DNA from: Gordonia sp. KTR9
GTDB taxonomy: Bacteria > Actinomycetota > Actinomycetes > Mycobacteriales > Mycobacteriaceae
Direction of reading: 5' to 3'
Assembly (NCBI RefSeq): GCF_000143885.2
Contig: NC_018581.1
Location: forward strand, 1,240,001-1,304,000
DNA: 64,000 bases
In this document: positions 42,598-51,953 of the stretch, piece by piece
Position numbering within the stretch: position 1 is the first letter of the stretch
Layout: every line of letters begins with the position of its first letter
The notes under the pieces: model-generated
Database searches by the model: none
Seen by the model: the letters and a program-made list of their open reading frames with translations, nothing else
What the model was told of the DNA's origin: nothing
Position numbers and translations under genes: made by a program

Positions 42598-43686
42598 CTA
42601 GCCGCCGATCGCCGACATCGGTCGGTCCGGTTGCCGGAAGCCCGCGGCGTTCACCTCGTGACCGGCCGCCTTGGCCCACATGTTGCCGCGCCACAGGTGT
42701 GCGAGCGCGGCGTCGATCTCGTCGTCGGGGAGTGTGCGCAGAGCGGTGCGGACATCGGTTTCCGACGTCGCGAACAGACAGTTGCGCAGCGTCCCGTCCG
42801 CGGTGAGCCGGGTGCGGTCGCAGTCCCCGCAGAAGGGCTCGGTGACCGACGCGATGACCCCCACGCGTGCGGGCCCGTGAGATCCCTGGTGACCGTCGAC
42901 GAGCCACGTGGCGGCCGGAGCACTCCCGCGCGGCGCGGGATCGGGCAGGAGGGTGAAGCGCTCACGCAGCGTTGCGAGGATCTCACGGGCGGTCACCATC
43001 TGCGCTCGCTGCCATGCGTGGTCGGCGTCGAGGGGCATCTGCTCGATGATCCGCAACTCGTAGCCGTGCTCGAGGCAGTACGCGAGCAGGTCCGGAACGC
43101 CCGCCAGATCCGCGCGGGCGGGCACGACGGCGTTGACCTTGACCGGGTCGAGTCCGGCGCGGCGCGCCGCCGCCAGGCCGTCGAGCACGTCCGTCAGCCG
43201 GTCTCGCCGGGTGATCTCGGCGAATCGGGCGGGGTCGATGGTGTCGAGCGAGATGTTGATGCGGTCGAGGCCGGCGTCGACCAGGCTCGCCACCCGTCGT
43301 GGCAGTCCGAGTCCGTTCGTGGTCATCGCGATCTCGGGGGCCTGGGGGAGGCCGGCGACGGCCGCGATGATGTCCTCCAGATCGCGCCGCAGCAAGGGTT
43401 CACCGCCGGTGAACCGGATGCGGTCGATACCCAGGTCGCGAACCGCGACCGTCAGCACCCGGATCAGTTCGTCCGTGGACAGCACCTGGTCGGTGGGCAT
43501 CCAGTCCAGGCCCTCGGCGGGCATGCAGTACGAGCAACGCAGATTGCAGCGGTCGGTGACCGAGACCCGGAGATCCTTCGCCACCCGGCCGAACGTGTCG
43601 CGCAGCGGACCCTCGGCCGGCGCGTCGGAAGCCGCTGCGTCCCGCGGGGACACAGGCGATGGGATTCCGAGGCCGACGGTGTTCAT
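42598..43686 (-). CDS. moaA: GTP 3',8-cyclase
   Basis: 362-residue radical-SAM enzyme that starts molybdenum-cofactor synthesis from GTP. The N-terminal cluster motif is CNLRCSYC and the C-terminal second [4Fe-4S] site is PFCGDCDRTRLTADG followed by LRNC. FTGGEPLLRRDLE and TTNGLGL bind SAM. The C-terminal SAIGG supplies the essential Gly-Gly. ATG 43686 is preferred over a longer frame from 43737. It precedes moaD. Confidence 0.95.
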   Translation of the reverse strand: MNTVGLGIPSPVSPRDAAASDAPAEGPLRDTFGRVAKDLRVSVTDRCNLRCSYCMPAEGLDWMPTDQVLSTDELIRVLTVAVRDLGIDRIRFTGGEPLLRRDLEDIIAAVAGLPQAPEIAMTTNGLGLPRRVASLVDAGLDRINISLDTIDPARFAEITRRDRLTDVLDGLAAARRAGLDPVKVNAVVPARADLAGVPDLLAYCLEHGYELRIIEQMPLDADHAWQRAQMVTAREILATLRERFTLLPDPAPRGSAPAATWLVDGHQGSHGPARVGVIASVTEPFCGDCDRTRLTADGTLRNCLFATSETDVRTALRTLPDDEIDAALAHLWRGNMWAKAAGHEVNAAGFRQPDRPMSAIGG

Positions 43687-43699
43687 GCTGCGCAGAGAC

Positions 43700-44245
43700 T
43701 CATTTCCGGGTGGGATCCTTCCGTGCCTCGAGCGCACGGAACGTGCTGGCGTGGAAGACCAGGGGTTCGACGCCGGGATCGGCGCGCAGCGACTCGATCT
43801 CCAGGAGCACGACGGTGTGGTCGCCGGCCTGGATCTCGTTGTGGATCGTGCACGACAGGTGCGCGGCGGCGTCGGGCACGAAGACCGCGCCCCGATCGGT
43901 GCTCAACGGGGTGATGCCGTCGAAGCGGTGCTCCGACGATCCCGCGAGCTGCTTGCAGAGCTCGATCTGGTCGCCGGCGAACACGCTGACCCCGATCGCC
44001 GGTGCGGTGCGGATCCGCGGCCAGGTCGTCGAGGTGTTCTGGACGCAGACCGAGACGAGCGGCGGATCGAGCGAGACGGTGGTGAACGAACTGGCCGCCA
44101 TTCCGATGAGGGTGGTCGAATCCCCGTCGGGTCGTTCGCAACACACCGCGACGACGCCGGACGGGAAGCAACTGTAGGCATCGCGCAGCGCCCGCCCATC
44201 GGAGACCGGCGAGAGGTCGGGGGTGGTGTCGATGGTTGTGGTCAC
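43700..44245 (-). CDS. Flavin reductase-like protein
   Basis: 181-residue split-barrel flavin-binding protein of the HpaC type. Typical segments are LRDAYSCFPSGVVAVCC, GMAASSFTTVSLDPPLVSVCV and the C-terminal HTVVLLEIESLRADPGVEPLVF. It would reduce FMN or FAD with NAD(P)H for a partner monooxygenase, none of which is adjacent. GTG 44245 follows AGGTGAGG; GTG 44254 is possible. The upstream small membrane-protein gene ends within this start region, so the two are probably cotranscribed, followed by moaA. Confidence 0.85.
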   Translation of the reverse strand: MTTTIDTTPDLSPVSDGRALRDAYSCFPSGVVAVCCERPDGDSTTLIGMAASSFTTVSLDPPLVSVCVQNTSTTWPRIRTAPAIGVSVFAGDQIELCKQLAGSSEHRFDGITPLSTDRGAVFVPDAAAHLSCTIHNEIQAGDHTVVLLEIESLRADPGVEPLVFHASTFRALEARKDPTRK

Positions 44246-44250
44246 GGTCC

Positions 44251-44460
44251 TCACCTGGCTCGGCGTCCGGCACGGAGTGCGTACACCAGGCCCAGGATGA
44301 ATCCCAGCGGTGCGCACATGGTCAGCAGGTAGACGGCGGTCGGCGCGGTGTCGCCGTCGGTCACCAATGGTGTGAGGAACAACGCCACGACCGCCAGAAT
44401 TCCGATTCCGAACACAACCCCGGCCGCCTGCAGCAATCGCGGGGACGACGTCTTCTGCAT
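44251..44460 (-). CDS. Small two-helix membrane protein
   Basis: 69-residue protein with two predicted transmembrane helices (AAGVVFGIGILAVVALFLTPL and VYLLTMCAPLGFILGLVYAL) and a basic C-terminus RAGRRAR. No family recognised. It overlaps or abuts the flavin reductase start, suggesting one transcript. ATG 44460 is used; GTG 44469 is an alternative. Confidence 0.6.
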   Translation of the reverse strand: MQKTSSPRLLQAAGVVFGIGILAVVALFLTPLVTDGDTAPTAVYLLTMCAPLGFILGLVYALRAGRRAR

Positions 44461-44527
44461 ACCTGCCACGGTAGTGCAACGGCGATCGGTCCGACGCCGC
44501 GCGATGCGCGTCCGCCGGGTAATGGTG

Positions 44528-44556
44528 TGACCTCGGGGTGGGGCGTTGGCTAGGAT
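44528..44556 (+). promoter_or_regulatory. Candidate cspB promoter with long 5' leader
   Basis: TGACCT (44528-44533), a 17-base spacer and TAGGAT (44551-44556). Transcription from about 44563 would give a leader of roughly 125 bases, in keeping with cold-shock genes. Prediction only. Confidence 0.4.
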
Positions 44557-44688
44557 GGTCGCAGCAGGCGCCTTGCATCCGTCTGGGCTCGCGCGGCATT
44601 CGCCGTCGGACCGCCGAGATGGGTGACGGCGTCTTTTGTCGTGACGGGTCGTTTTTCGACAGTTCTAGTACAGATGAGGGTGAGCACA

Positions 44689-45102
44689 GTGCCGACCGGC
44701 AAGGTGAAGTGGTACGACGCGGACAAGGGCTTCGGCTTTCTCTCCCAGGAGAGCGGTGAGGACGTCTACGTCCGTTCGGCAGCGTTGCCCGACGGCGTCG
44801 AGGCGCTCAAGCCGGGACAGCGCGTCGAGTTCGGCATGGCCGCCGGTCGTCGCGGACCGCAGGCGTTGAGCGTGAAGGTGCTCGAGCCCGCTCCCAGTGT
44901 CTCCAAGAACGTGCGCGAGGCCGCCCGCAAGGACGTCAAGCGGCACACGCCCGACGAGCTGCACGGCATGGTCGCCGACCTCATCACCCTCTTGGAGGGC
45001 AAGGTCCAGCCGGACCTGCGCAAGGGCCGTTACCCGGACCGCAAGACCGCGCAGCGGATCTCCGAAGTCGTGCGTGCGGTCGCGCGGGAGCTCGATTCCT
45101 GA
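44689..45102 (+). CDS. cspB: Cold-shock-domain protein CspB with C-terminal extension
   Basis: 137-residue protein matching the recalled M. tuberculosis Rv0871. The OB-fold begins [20 protein letters not shown] with RNP1 KGFGFLS and RNP2-like EDVYVRS; it binds single-stranded RNA or DNA. About 65 further residues form a predicted helical tail ([38 protein letters not shown]) found in this long actinobacterial Csp type. GTG 44689 is chosen because GAGGGTGAG precedes it and the homologue starts here. Confidence 0.92.
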   Translation: MPTGKVKWYDADKGFGFLSQESGEDVYVRSAALPDGVEALKPGQRVEFGMAAGRRGPQALSVKVLEPAPSVSKNVREAARKDVKRHTPDELHGMVADLITLLEGKVQPDLRKGRYPDRKTAQRISEVVRAVARELDS

Positions 45103-45121
45103 GGACCGATTCCTGAGGACC
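45094..45121. repeat. 14-bp tandem duplication at the cspB stop codon
   Basis: GATTCCTGAGGACC occurs twice without a gap. The first copy contains the cspB stop TGA. The second reaches the stop codon of the convergent DUF2771 gene. Confidence 0.9.
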
Positions 45122-45633
45122 TAGGCGTCCGGTGCGGTCTGGACCGCGAGTTCACCGCGGGGCAGGACCTCGTCGGCGGGGGAGAGCCGCGCCGAGGCGG
45201 AGATGACGGTGAATCCGATCAGGACCCGGTCCGGTACCGATCGCAGCGTCAGCGTGTAGGTGCTGTCCGATCCCTGCGGTTGCTCGTCTTCGACGAGCCC
45301 GCGGGGCGTCTGGTAGACGGCCGCCAGGTTCCACGGGCCCTGCGCGATCTCACTCGAGACGGTCAGCATGACCGTCGAATTCACCGGCACCGGTACCGCC
45401 GCGGTCTCGCGCGGCGCGGTGATCTCGGGATCGCATTCGGTCAGCATCAGATCGCACCACCAGCGCGGATCGACCGTGTGCAACTCGTCGCCGACCGCGA
45501 CGTGCAGGTAGGGCTGGTCGTCGGAGCTTGCGTTGCGGGTCAGCAGGAACACCGATGTCCCCACCACCGCCACGAACAGCACGACGACGATCGCGATGAT
45601 CGACAGAGCCTTCTTCTCACCACTGCTGATCAC
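45121..45633 (-). CDS. DUF2771-type membrane-anchored protein
   Basis: 170-residue protein with one N-terminal transmembrane helix (ALSIIAIVVVLFVAVVGTSV) and an extracytoplasmic beta-rich domain with two Cys (WWCDLMLTECDPE), presumably disulfide-bonded. It matches the actinobacterial DUF2771 family found downstream of the MFS gene in mycobacteria. ATG 45633 overlaps the MFS stop as ATGA. Function unknown. Confidence 0.78.
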   Translation of the reverse strand: MISSGEKKALSIIAIVVVLFVAVVGTSVFLLTRNASSDDQPYLHVAVGDELHTVDPRWWCDLMLTECDPEITAPRETAAVPVPVNSTVMLTVSSEIAQGPWNLAAVYQTPRGLVEDEQPQGSDSTYTLTLRSVPDRVLIGFTVISASARLSPADEVLPRGELAVQTAPDA

Positions 45634-47651
45634 TGACGGCGTTGTCCTGTCTGGTTGTGCGGGGGGTGATCGCCGTGGCTGTACGGGCGCTCACCCCGAT
45701 TCTCGAAGGGAGCGGTCGACGGTGTCCGGGTGGGCATCCGGGCGGTCGAGGGACGCTGGGGGTGCGGTGTGGTTTCGGCGTCGGCCGGGCCGGGCCGGAT
45801 GTCCGACCGCGCACCGGCCGCGCGGAAGGCCACGGTCGGCGCGGCATGGTCGGGGCGACGACCGCCCAGACCGGGGACCAGTGATTTGCCGCGGGTGGTC
45901 ATCACGGTCTGCAGCAGCCCGAGGCCGAGCAGCACGGACACGACCGTGAATCCGATCCACAGGGTCGGCGGCAACAGCACCCCGAGCGAGGCGCCGAACA
46001 CCCACGACAACTGCAGCACCGTCTCCGACCGACCGAACGCCGAGGCGCGGGACTCGTCGGGCAGGTCGTCCTGGATCGAGGAGTCCAGGCAGACCTTGCC
46101 GATCGCGCTCGTTCCCGAGGCGACCAGGGCGGCGACCGCGGCCGCGGCGATGTTGCCGAAGACGGCGGCCAGCACCGCGACGACGAAGCAGGCTGCGGTT
46201 GCGCCGACGACGATGTTCGGCGGGTTCTTCAGTTCGAGGCGGGTCCCGATGCCGTTGCCGATCAAGTTGCCGACGCCGGCGGCGGCACCGACCGCACCGA
46301 GGAGCAGCAGCTGGGTCCAGTCCGACGCGTCGCCCTGCTGGGCCTTGGCATAAAACGCCACGAAGAGTGTCAGGAAGCCGGTCAGGATGCGGATCGTGCC
46401 GTTGCCCCACAATCCCGCGACGACCTTGCGTCCCAGCGGCTGGCGCATCTTGGCGGCGATCATCTTGGCGCCGTCCCGGGCGCTCGCCGGCTGATCGGTG
46501 TCGCCGGGGGCCGACCGCGCGGGCTCGCCGTGGTAGGAGAGGGTCGTCGGGATCTCACCTTCGGTGGACTCGACCCACGACGGGATGCGCATACACAGGT
46601 AGGCGCCGGCCGCGGCGACCACGGCCAGCCACACCATGGCGCCCGGCAGGTGCAGCGGGAGTATCTGGCCGAGCAGGAATTCGATGGCCGCGGCGACCGC
46701 GCCACCGACGATCGTGCCGCCGATCAGGCCGAAGGTGGTCAGCCGGGAGTTGACCCGTGGCAGGTCGATGGTCGGCGGCACCACCCGGGGGGTGACGGCC
46801 GACTTGAGCACGCCGAAGGATTTCGACAGCACCAGCAGGCCGAGGGCGCACGGATAGAGCACCCACGGGTCGTACTCCAGCTGCTGGGTCACGTCGTTCC
46901 ACTGGACGTTGGACATGATCAACAGGGCCAGGACGACCCGTAGGCCGAAGGTCGTGGCCATGGCGATCCGGCGACCGCGCTGCAGCCGGTCGAGAAGGGG
47001 TCCGATCAGGGGAGCTATCAATGCGAAGGGCGCGATGGTCAGCGCCAGGTACAGGGCCACGTTGGTCTTCGACTCACCCGTCGCGGCGGCGAAGAACAGC
47101 GTGTTGGCCAGCGCGACGGCCATCGCGGCGTCGGCGGCGAAGTTGGCGATCACCGGCAGCGTCAGCGCGGTGAGGCCCGATTGGTCGGCGCCGTCGGCGG
47201 TGGCCGCCCGGTGGATCTTGCCGAGTCCCTTGCCGGTCAGCTCGCGGCTGCGCATCGCCGCGACCCGCATCACCGTCAGCTTCTTCGGTGCCCGGGCCGA
47301 ACCGGTCTGGTCCGAACCGTTCTGGGGCCCGTGATCGGCCGGCATCGCGCGGGTCTGGTCCTCCGACGGCGGACGGCCGCGGTCGTCGAGCGGCGGGAGG
47401 TGCGGATTGTGGGTGGGCGGGGGGAGGTAGGCGTTGCGGCCGGGACCGGGGCCGGCCGGTGGCTCTCCCCATCCCGGTGCCGGTCTCCGGGTGCGCATCT
47501 GTCGCGTCTCGTCGACCGGATAGTTGGTCGAACCGGGGTGCTGCGCGGCGCGTCGTGCGCGGTCGTCGGGCGGCGGCTGATGGGGATGCTGGTTCGCGGG
47601 ACCCCTGGGGGCCCCGCGCCCCTCGTCGTGTCGGGAACTCCGTGGGATCAC
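45630..47651 (-). CDS. MFS-type membrane protein with long disordered ends (Rv0876c-like)
   Basis: 673-residue protein: a Pro/Arg-rich cytoplasmic N-terminus of about 140 residues, about 10-12 helices with MFS character (VALYLALTIAPFALIAPLIG, LLLLGAVGAAAGVGNLIGNG), and a Pro-rich C-terminal tail of about 90. Position matches Rv0876c of M. tuberculosis (548 residues, recalled), so the tails are enlarged here. GTG 47651 start. No substrate is known. It is coupled to the DUF2771 gene. Confidence 0.82.
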   Translation of the reverse strand: MIPRSSRHDEGRGAPRGPANQHPHQPPPDDRARRAAQHPGSTNYPVDETRQMRTRRPAPGWGEPPAGPGPGRNAYLPPPTHNPHLPPLDDRGRPPSEDQTRAMPADHGPQNGSDQTGSARAPKKLTVMRVAAMRSRELTGKGLGKIHRAATADGADQSGLTALTLPVIANFAADAAMAVALANTLFFAAATGESKTNVALYLALTIAPFALIAPLIGPLLDRLQRGRRIAMATTFGLRVVLALLIMSNVQWNDVTQQLEYDPWVLYPCALGLLVLSKSFGVLKSAVTPRVVPPTIDLPRVNSRLTTFGLIGGTIVGGAVAAAIEFLLGQILPLHLPGAMVWLAVVAAAGAYLCMRIPSWVESTEGEIPTTLSYHGEPARSAPGDTDQPASARDGAKMIAAKMRQPLGRKVVAGLWGNGTIRILTGFLTLFVAFYAKAQQGDASDWTQLLLLGAVGAAAGVGNLIGNGIGTRLELKNPPNIVVGATAACFVVAVLAAVFGNIAAAAVAALVASGTSAIGKVCLDSSIQDDLPDESRASAFGRSETVLQLSWVFGASLGVLLPPTLWIGFTVVSVLLGLGLLQTVMTTRGKSLVPGLGGRRPDHAAPTVAFRAAGARSDIRPGPADAETTPHPQRPSTARMPTRTPSTAPFENRGERPYSHGDHPPHNQTGQRRQ

Positions 47652-47738
47652 GCTGACGATTGTTCCTCATCTCCGGCTGTGGTCGCTTGAAGCGGGTCGG
47701 TTGTGTGGCACACGTCGGCGATATTGCACACTGGAGCA

Positions 47739-48545
47739 GTGACTCAGGTTGGTGACGGCGAACGGCACGGTAACGGCGAACGGCTCCTGGCGGCCGTCGA
47801 CATCGCGCGTGCTGCGCTGCTCGACGAAGGTCAGCGGCCGGGCGCCCATCGGCGCAGTGTTGCCGAGGGCGACTGGGCAGCCGCGCACTACTTCGACGCC
47901 GAGCTCGCGGGCTACCGGGGGTGGCAGTGGTGCGTGGTGCTGGCGGGTTCCCCGGGCAGCGACGAGATCACGCTCAGCGAGGTCGTGTTGCTTCCCGGCG
48001 ACGGCTCGTTGCTCGCGCCGCCGTGGGTGCCGTGGGCCGAGCGTGTCGCGTCGGGTGACCTCGCACCGGGCGATCTGCTTGCCGCCGAACCCGACGACCC
48101 GCGTCTGGTGCCGAATCAGATCGACACCGGCGACGAGTTCCGCTTCGAGTCCGACTCGGTCGACCCCGACGACATCGGTCAGATCGCGGGCGAGCTGGGG
48201 CTCGGTCGCAAGCGACTGCTGAGCCCGGAAGGGCGCGCCGACGCCGCCCAGCGCTGGTACGACGGCGACTTCGGCCCCGGCTCGGAGATGGCCCAGGCCG
48301 CGCCGTATCCCTGCTGCACGTGCGGCTTCTACGTTCCGCTGGCGGGTGCTCTGCGGGCCGGGTTCGGCGCGTGCACCAACGAACTGGCCGCCGACGGGCG
48401 CGTGGTCTCGGCCGAGTACGGGTGCGGTGCGCATTCGGATGTGCAGGGGCCCAAGGGCGACGGGTCGCCGGCCTACGACGCCTACGACGACGGCGCGATC
48501 GAGGTCGTCGCGATCTCCCGGGACGCGGAACCGGCCCGAACCTGA
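47739..48545 (+). CDS. DUF3027 family protein
   Basis: 268-residue cytoplasmic protein. The segment GWQWCVVLAGSPGSDEITL followed by LLPGDGSLLAPPWVPWAERV is characteristic of DUF3027. A Cys/His-rich C-terminal part (CCTCGFYVPL, FGACTNELAADG, YGCGAHSD) looks like a zinc site of the kind seen in many short actinobacterial proteins. GTG 47739 follows TGGAG. It precedes the sacsin-like gene by 17 bases. Function unknown. Confidence 0.8.
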   Translation: MTQVGDGERHGNGERLLAAVDIARAALLDEGQRPGAHRRSVAEGDWAAAHYFDAELAGYRGWQWCVVLAGSPGSDEITLSEVVLLPGDGSLLAPPWVPWAERVASGDLAPGDLLAAEPDDPRLVPNQIDTGDEFRFESDSVDPDDIGQIAGELGLGRKRLLSPEGRADAAQRWYDGDFGPGSEMAQAAPYPCCTCGFYVPLAGALRAGFGACTNELAADGRVVSAEYGCGAHSDVQGPKGDGSPAYDAYDDGAIEVVAISRDAEPART

Positions 48546-48562
48546 TCCGGCGCGCCCCGACC

Positions 48563-51346
48563 GTGAGCGACGACCCGTTCGACACCGCGGTGCTGCGGTC
48601 CTCCACGCTGGATGCATGGGCGGCGTCGCCGACCCGGCTCGCCGAGGATGCGGCCGCCGAGTCGGATCTGGTGACCGTCGGATATCGGGATCGGCTCCTG
48701 ACCGAACTCGCCGCGAACGCCGCCGACGCCGCGTCGGCGGCCGGCATCGCAGGTCGGCTCGCGGTGTGGGTGGACGGTGCGGAACTGCACGTCGCGAACA
48801 CCGGCGCCCCGCTGACCGATGCGGGGGTGCGTTCACTCGCCGCGCTGCGGGTGTCGGCGAAGACGTCGGGTGATCCGGGTGATCGGCAGATCGGGAGGTT
48901 CGGCGTCGGGTTCACCGCGACCGCGACGGTCGCCGATCGTGTCGAGATACGTTCGCGCAGTGGGTCGGTGGTCTTCGATCGGTCCGCCACGCTGGAGGCC
49001 GCGCGAGCCGCAGGCATCACCCTCGGTGCCGCATCAGACGTGCCGGTGCTCCGGTTGGTGTGGCCGACGGACCGGGAACCGGCACCGGGCTTCGACACCG
49101 AGGTGGTGCTTCACCTCCGCGAGGACCCCGGTCCGCTCCTCGAGGCGATGCTGGCCCAGGCGCCGGACCTCGTCGTCGAACTGACTGCGCTGCAACGGAT
49201 CACCGTCGGAGAGGTCGAGGTGTCGGCCGAGCGGTCGGCGGGCCCGGACGTCGACGACGATGCCGCGCAGTCGGTGCTGACCACGGTGTCGGTCGTCGGA
49301 CCCGCCTCGACCGACCTGCCGTCGACACGTCGTTGGCTCGAGGTCGCTCGTGGCGGTACGCGCTGGCTCGTCGACGCCGACGGTGAGCCGGGGCCGGCCG
49401 GAGATGTCCTGCGCGCGCCGACTCCGACCGACATCGAACTCAGCCTGCCGTGCCGGTGCATCACCGACCTCGCGCTCACCCCGGACCGGCGCCATCTCCA
49501 CCCGCGCGCCGAGATCGGCGATGCGGCAGCGGGTTACGTCGATCTGATCCGGCTCGTCGAACCGTCGCGCAGGGTGCGCCTGGTCCCGGAGCTGCATCTG
49601 GCGCGCAATCCCGACGATGCGCGTCTGATCGAGGCGGTGCGGCGCGAACTCCGCGACGCCGCATGGCTTCCGGCGGCCGCGGGTGCGGACCTGATGCCAC
49701 CGCGTGCGGTGATGCTCGTGGGCCTGACCGATCGGCTCGCGGAGATACTCGGTGAACTCTTCGGCGACCTGGTCCACCCGGATCTCTCACTGGCACAGCA
49801 TCTCCCGGCGCTCGGTCGGTTGGGCGTATCGGAACTCGGGCTGGCGGAACTGGCCGAACGGCTCGTCGGCGTCGACCGCGAACCCTCGTGGTGGCACGAC
49901 CTGTACGACGCCCTGGCCCCCTTGGTGTCGACCGGGCGCGAGGTCGAGGAACTCGGGGCCCTGCCCATCCCGAGGTCGGACGGCAGGACCGCGATCGGGG
50001 TGCGCGGCCTGTTCGTCAGTGACCGGATCTCGACGCCCATGCGGTGGATTCCCACCGTGCATCCCGAGGCCCGCCACGAGTTGCTGACGCGACTCGGCGT
50101 CGCGGATCTGACGGTGGCCGAGGCGGTCGGGGATCCGGCGCTGCGCAGTCTTGTCGAGGACGTCGACTTCGAGGCGGCCGACGACGGGCTGGCCGCCGAG
50201 GTCTGCGCGGTGTTGGCGGCCGACCCGGAGGCGCCGGTGCCGTCGTGGCTGTCGGCGCTCGCCCTGCTCGACGCCGACGGCGAGCTGCGTCCGGCCGATG
50301 AACTCCTGCTGCCCGGCAGTCCGCTGCTCGAGGTCCTGGTCGACGATCACCCGTTCGGCGTCGTCGACGCAGAGGTGGTCGCCGAGTGCGGTGCCGAGCA
50401 CTTGCGTCGGATCGGCGTCGGGTGGGGTTTCGTCGTCGTCGACGACGACCTTCCCGTCGCGCCCGACCATGACCTGCCCGACGAGGAGGACTGGTGGGAG
50501 ACCCTCGCCGATGCTCCGGAGAAGCTCAGCGCGGTGCGGGATCTCGATCTGGTCGACGACCGGCGTTGGCCGGCGGCGCTGACCATGCTGGCCACCGACG
50601 ATCGGATCCGGCCGCTGCTCGCCGACCGCGCGGGCTACACCGCCTGGTGGCTACGACGCCATGCCGAGGTCGACGGTCTGCTGCTGGGGGAGTACCGATC
50701 ACCGTCGGATGACGTCCTCGAAGGCGTCATCGACCCACTCGACCACCCGCACGCCGACGAACTCGGCGGCGCCCTCGCCCGACTGGAACCCGACTCCGCC
50801 GACGACGCGACGCTGCTGCTGACCCGGCTCGGCGATCGGGAACGGGCGATCAGTCCGGGTGCGGCGGTGTCGATTCATGCCGCCGTCGTCGCCGCGTGCC
50901 GGCGCGGAGCCGTCGACCCGCACGATGTGGAGGTACCGGAGCGGGTGCGGACACTGTCCGGTCGGGCGCACGATCGCGCGGTCGTGGTCGACCGGCCCTG
51001 GTTCCTCCAGGCGCTCGCCGACGACGAGTGCGTGCTCGCCGGCCCGACGGTGACCATCGCAGACGCCGACCTCCTGGGCACGCTGCTGGATCTGCCGCTC
51101 GCGAGCGAGGAGTACTCGACGGCGGTGTCCGCACCGGGTGAGGCGGTCGGCTGGGCGCACCCCGATGTGGTGCGTTTCGGAGCCGTCCGTGGCGCCGAGG
51201 TCCCGCGCGGCGAGGCCCGGTTACACGACGAACTGTGGATCACGCTGCGCGGCAATGACATCGATCGTGAGGTTCGGGTCGACTGGTGGGTCGACGCCGC
51301 GGGTGTCACGCACCTCGAGCGTCGCCGGCGTCGATCCCGGCGGTGA
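48563..51346 (+). CDS. Sacsin/HSP90-like GHKL ATPase-domain protein
   Basis: 927-residue protein. The N-terminal about 220 residues form a GHKL ATP site: N-box LLTELAANAADAA, a G1-like VANTGAPLT (Asn instead of the usual Asp), and G2 QIGRFGVGFTATATV. The rest is unlike any domain I recognise, with repeated acidic stretches, and ends in RRRRRSRR. Annotated relatives are called sacsin N-terminal ATP-binding-like or molecular chaperone. It follows the DUF3027 gene by 17 bases and its 3' end overlaps the convergent TetR gene by 41 bases. Role unknown. Confidence 0.8.
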   Translation: MSDDPFDTAVLRSSTLDAWAASPTRLAEDAAAESDLVTVGYRDRLLTELAANAADAASAAGIAGRLAVWVDGAELHVANTGAPLTDAGVRSLAALRVSAKTSGDPGDRQIGRFGVGFTATATVADRVEIRSRSGSVVFDRSATLEAARAAGITLGAASDVPVLRLVWPTDREPAPGFDTEVVLHLREDPGPLLEAMLAQAPDLVVELTALQRITVGEVEVSAERSAGPDVDDDAAQSVLTTVSVVGPASTDLPSTRRWLEVARGGTRWLVDADGEPGPAGDVLRAPTPTDIELSLPCRCITDLALTPDRRHLHPRAEIGDAAAGYVDLIRLVEPSRRVRLVPELHLARNPDDARLIEAVRRELRDAAWLPAAAGADLMPPRAVMLVGLTDRLAEILGELFGDLVHPDLSLAQHLPALGRLGVSELGLAELAERLVGVDREPSWWHDLYDALAPLVSTGREVEELGALPIPRSDGRTAIGVRGLFVSDRISTPMRWIPTVHPEARHELLTRLGVADLTVAEAVGDPALRSLVEDVDFEAADDGLAAEVCAVLAADPEAPVPSWLSALALLDADGELRPADELLLPGSPLLEVLVDDHPFGVVDAEVVAECGAEHLRRIGVGWGFVVVDDDLPVAPDHDLPDEEDWWETLADAPEKLSAVRDLDLVDDRRWPAALTMLATDDRIRPLLADRAGYTAWWLRRHAEVDGLLLGEYRSPSDDVLEGVIDPLDHPHADELGGALARLEPDSADDATLLLTRLGDRERAISPGAAVSIHAAVVAACRRGAVDPHDVEVPERVRTLSGRAHDRAVVVDRPWFLQALADDECVLAGPTVTIADADLLGTLLDLPLASEEYSTAVSAPGEAVGWAHPDVVRFGAVRGAEVPRGEARLHDELWITLRGNDIDREVRVDWWVDAAGVTHLERRRRRSRR

Positions 51347-51899
51347 GGATGGACGCGAGCTGCCGATAGGCGGCCGCGTCGTCGAGGCCGGTGGCCGCCC
51401 ACACCTCGCGCCGTTGGATCCGGCTCATCATCGACGACGCCAGGTCGGCGGCGAACGCGGCGTCGACGTTGCGGAACTCGCCCGCCGCCACCCCGTCAGC
51501 GATGAGCGCCTGGACGCGCGACGACGCTGCCGCGGTGTTGCGTTCGTACAGCGAGCGGGCGGGACCGAAGGCGTCGAGGTCGCGCATGAACGCCTCGGAC
51601 GCCGGTGCGAGTGCCTCACCGACCGCGACCAGATAGACGATGACCCGGTCGCGCGGACTCGACGACGCCGCGACGCGCGACTCCACCTGTTCGGTCGCGG
51701 TGCGGAAGAAGTGCGTCACGGTGGCGGTGACCAGCTGCTCCTTGCTGGCCGCCAGCGTGTAGAGCGTCGACTTCGAGCATCGCAGTTCGGCCGCGATGGA
51801 GCCGATCGACAGGTGTGCGAACCCCTCGCGCAGGATCAGTTCAAGCAGTGCGTCGAACAACGCGGCCCGGCGCCGGGTCGCGAAACCCTGAGTCGGCAT
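51306..51899 (-). CDS. TetR-family regulator divergent from acyl-CoA dehydrogenase
   Basis: 197-residue TetR protein. The helix-turn-helix is FAHLSIGSIAAELRCSKSTL, starting about residue 30. ATG 51899 follows AAGGAGCGAGC. It diverges from an acyl-CoA dehydrogenase gene across a 118-bp region holding an AGTACT-based inverted repeat, so it probably represses both. The 3' end overlaps the sacsin-like gene by 41 bases on the opposite strand. Confidence 0.87.
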   Translation of the reverse strand: MPTQGFATRRRAALFDALLELILREGFAHLSIGSIAAELRCSKSTLYTLAASKEQLVTATVTHFFRTATEQVESRVAASSSPRDRVIVYLVAVGEALAPASEAFMRDLDAFGPARSLYERNTAAASSRVQALIADGVAAGEFRNVDAAFAADLASSMMSRIQRREVWAATGLDDAAAYRQLASILTAGIDAGDARGA

Positions 51900-51953
51900 G
51901 CTCGCTCCTTCTGCGCAACGTGTGGCGGTCGGCTGTACGCCCCGATGCCGAAA

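Noticed and set aside
48563..51346. Sacsin/GHKL protein as part of an anti-phage system
   Set aside because: No nuclease, methylase or other defence gene nearby, and it lies in a conserved house-keeping context.
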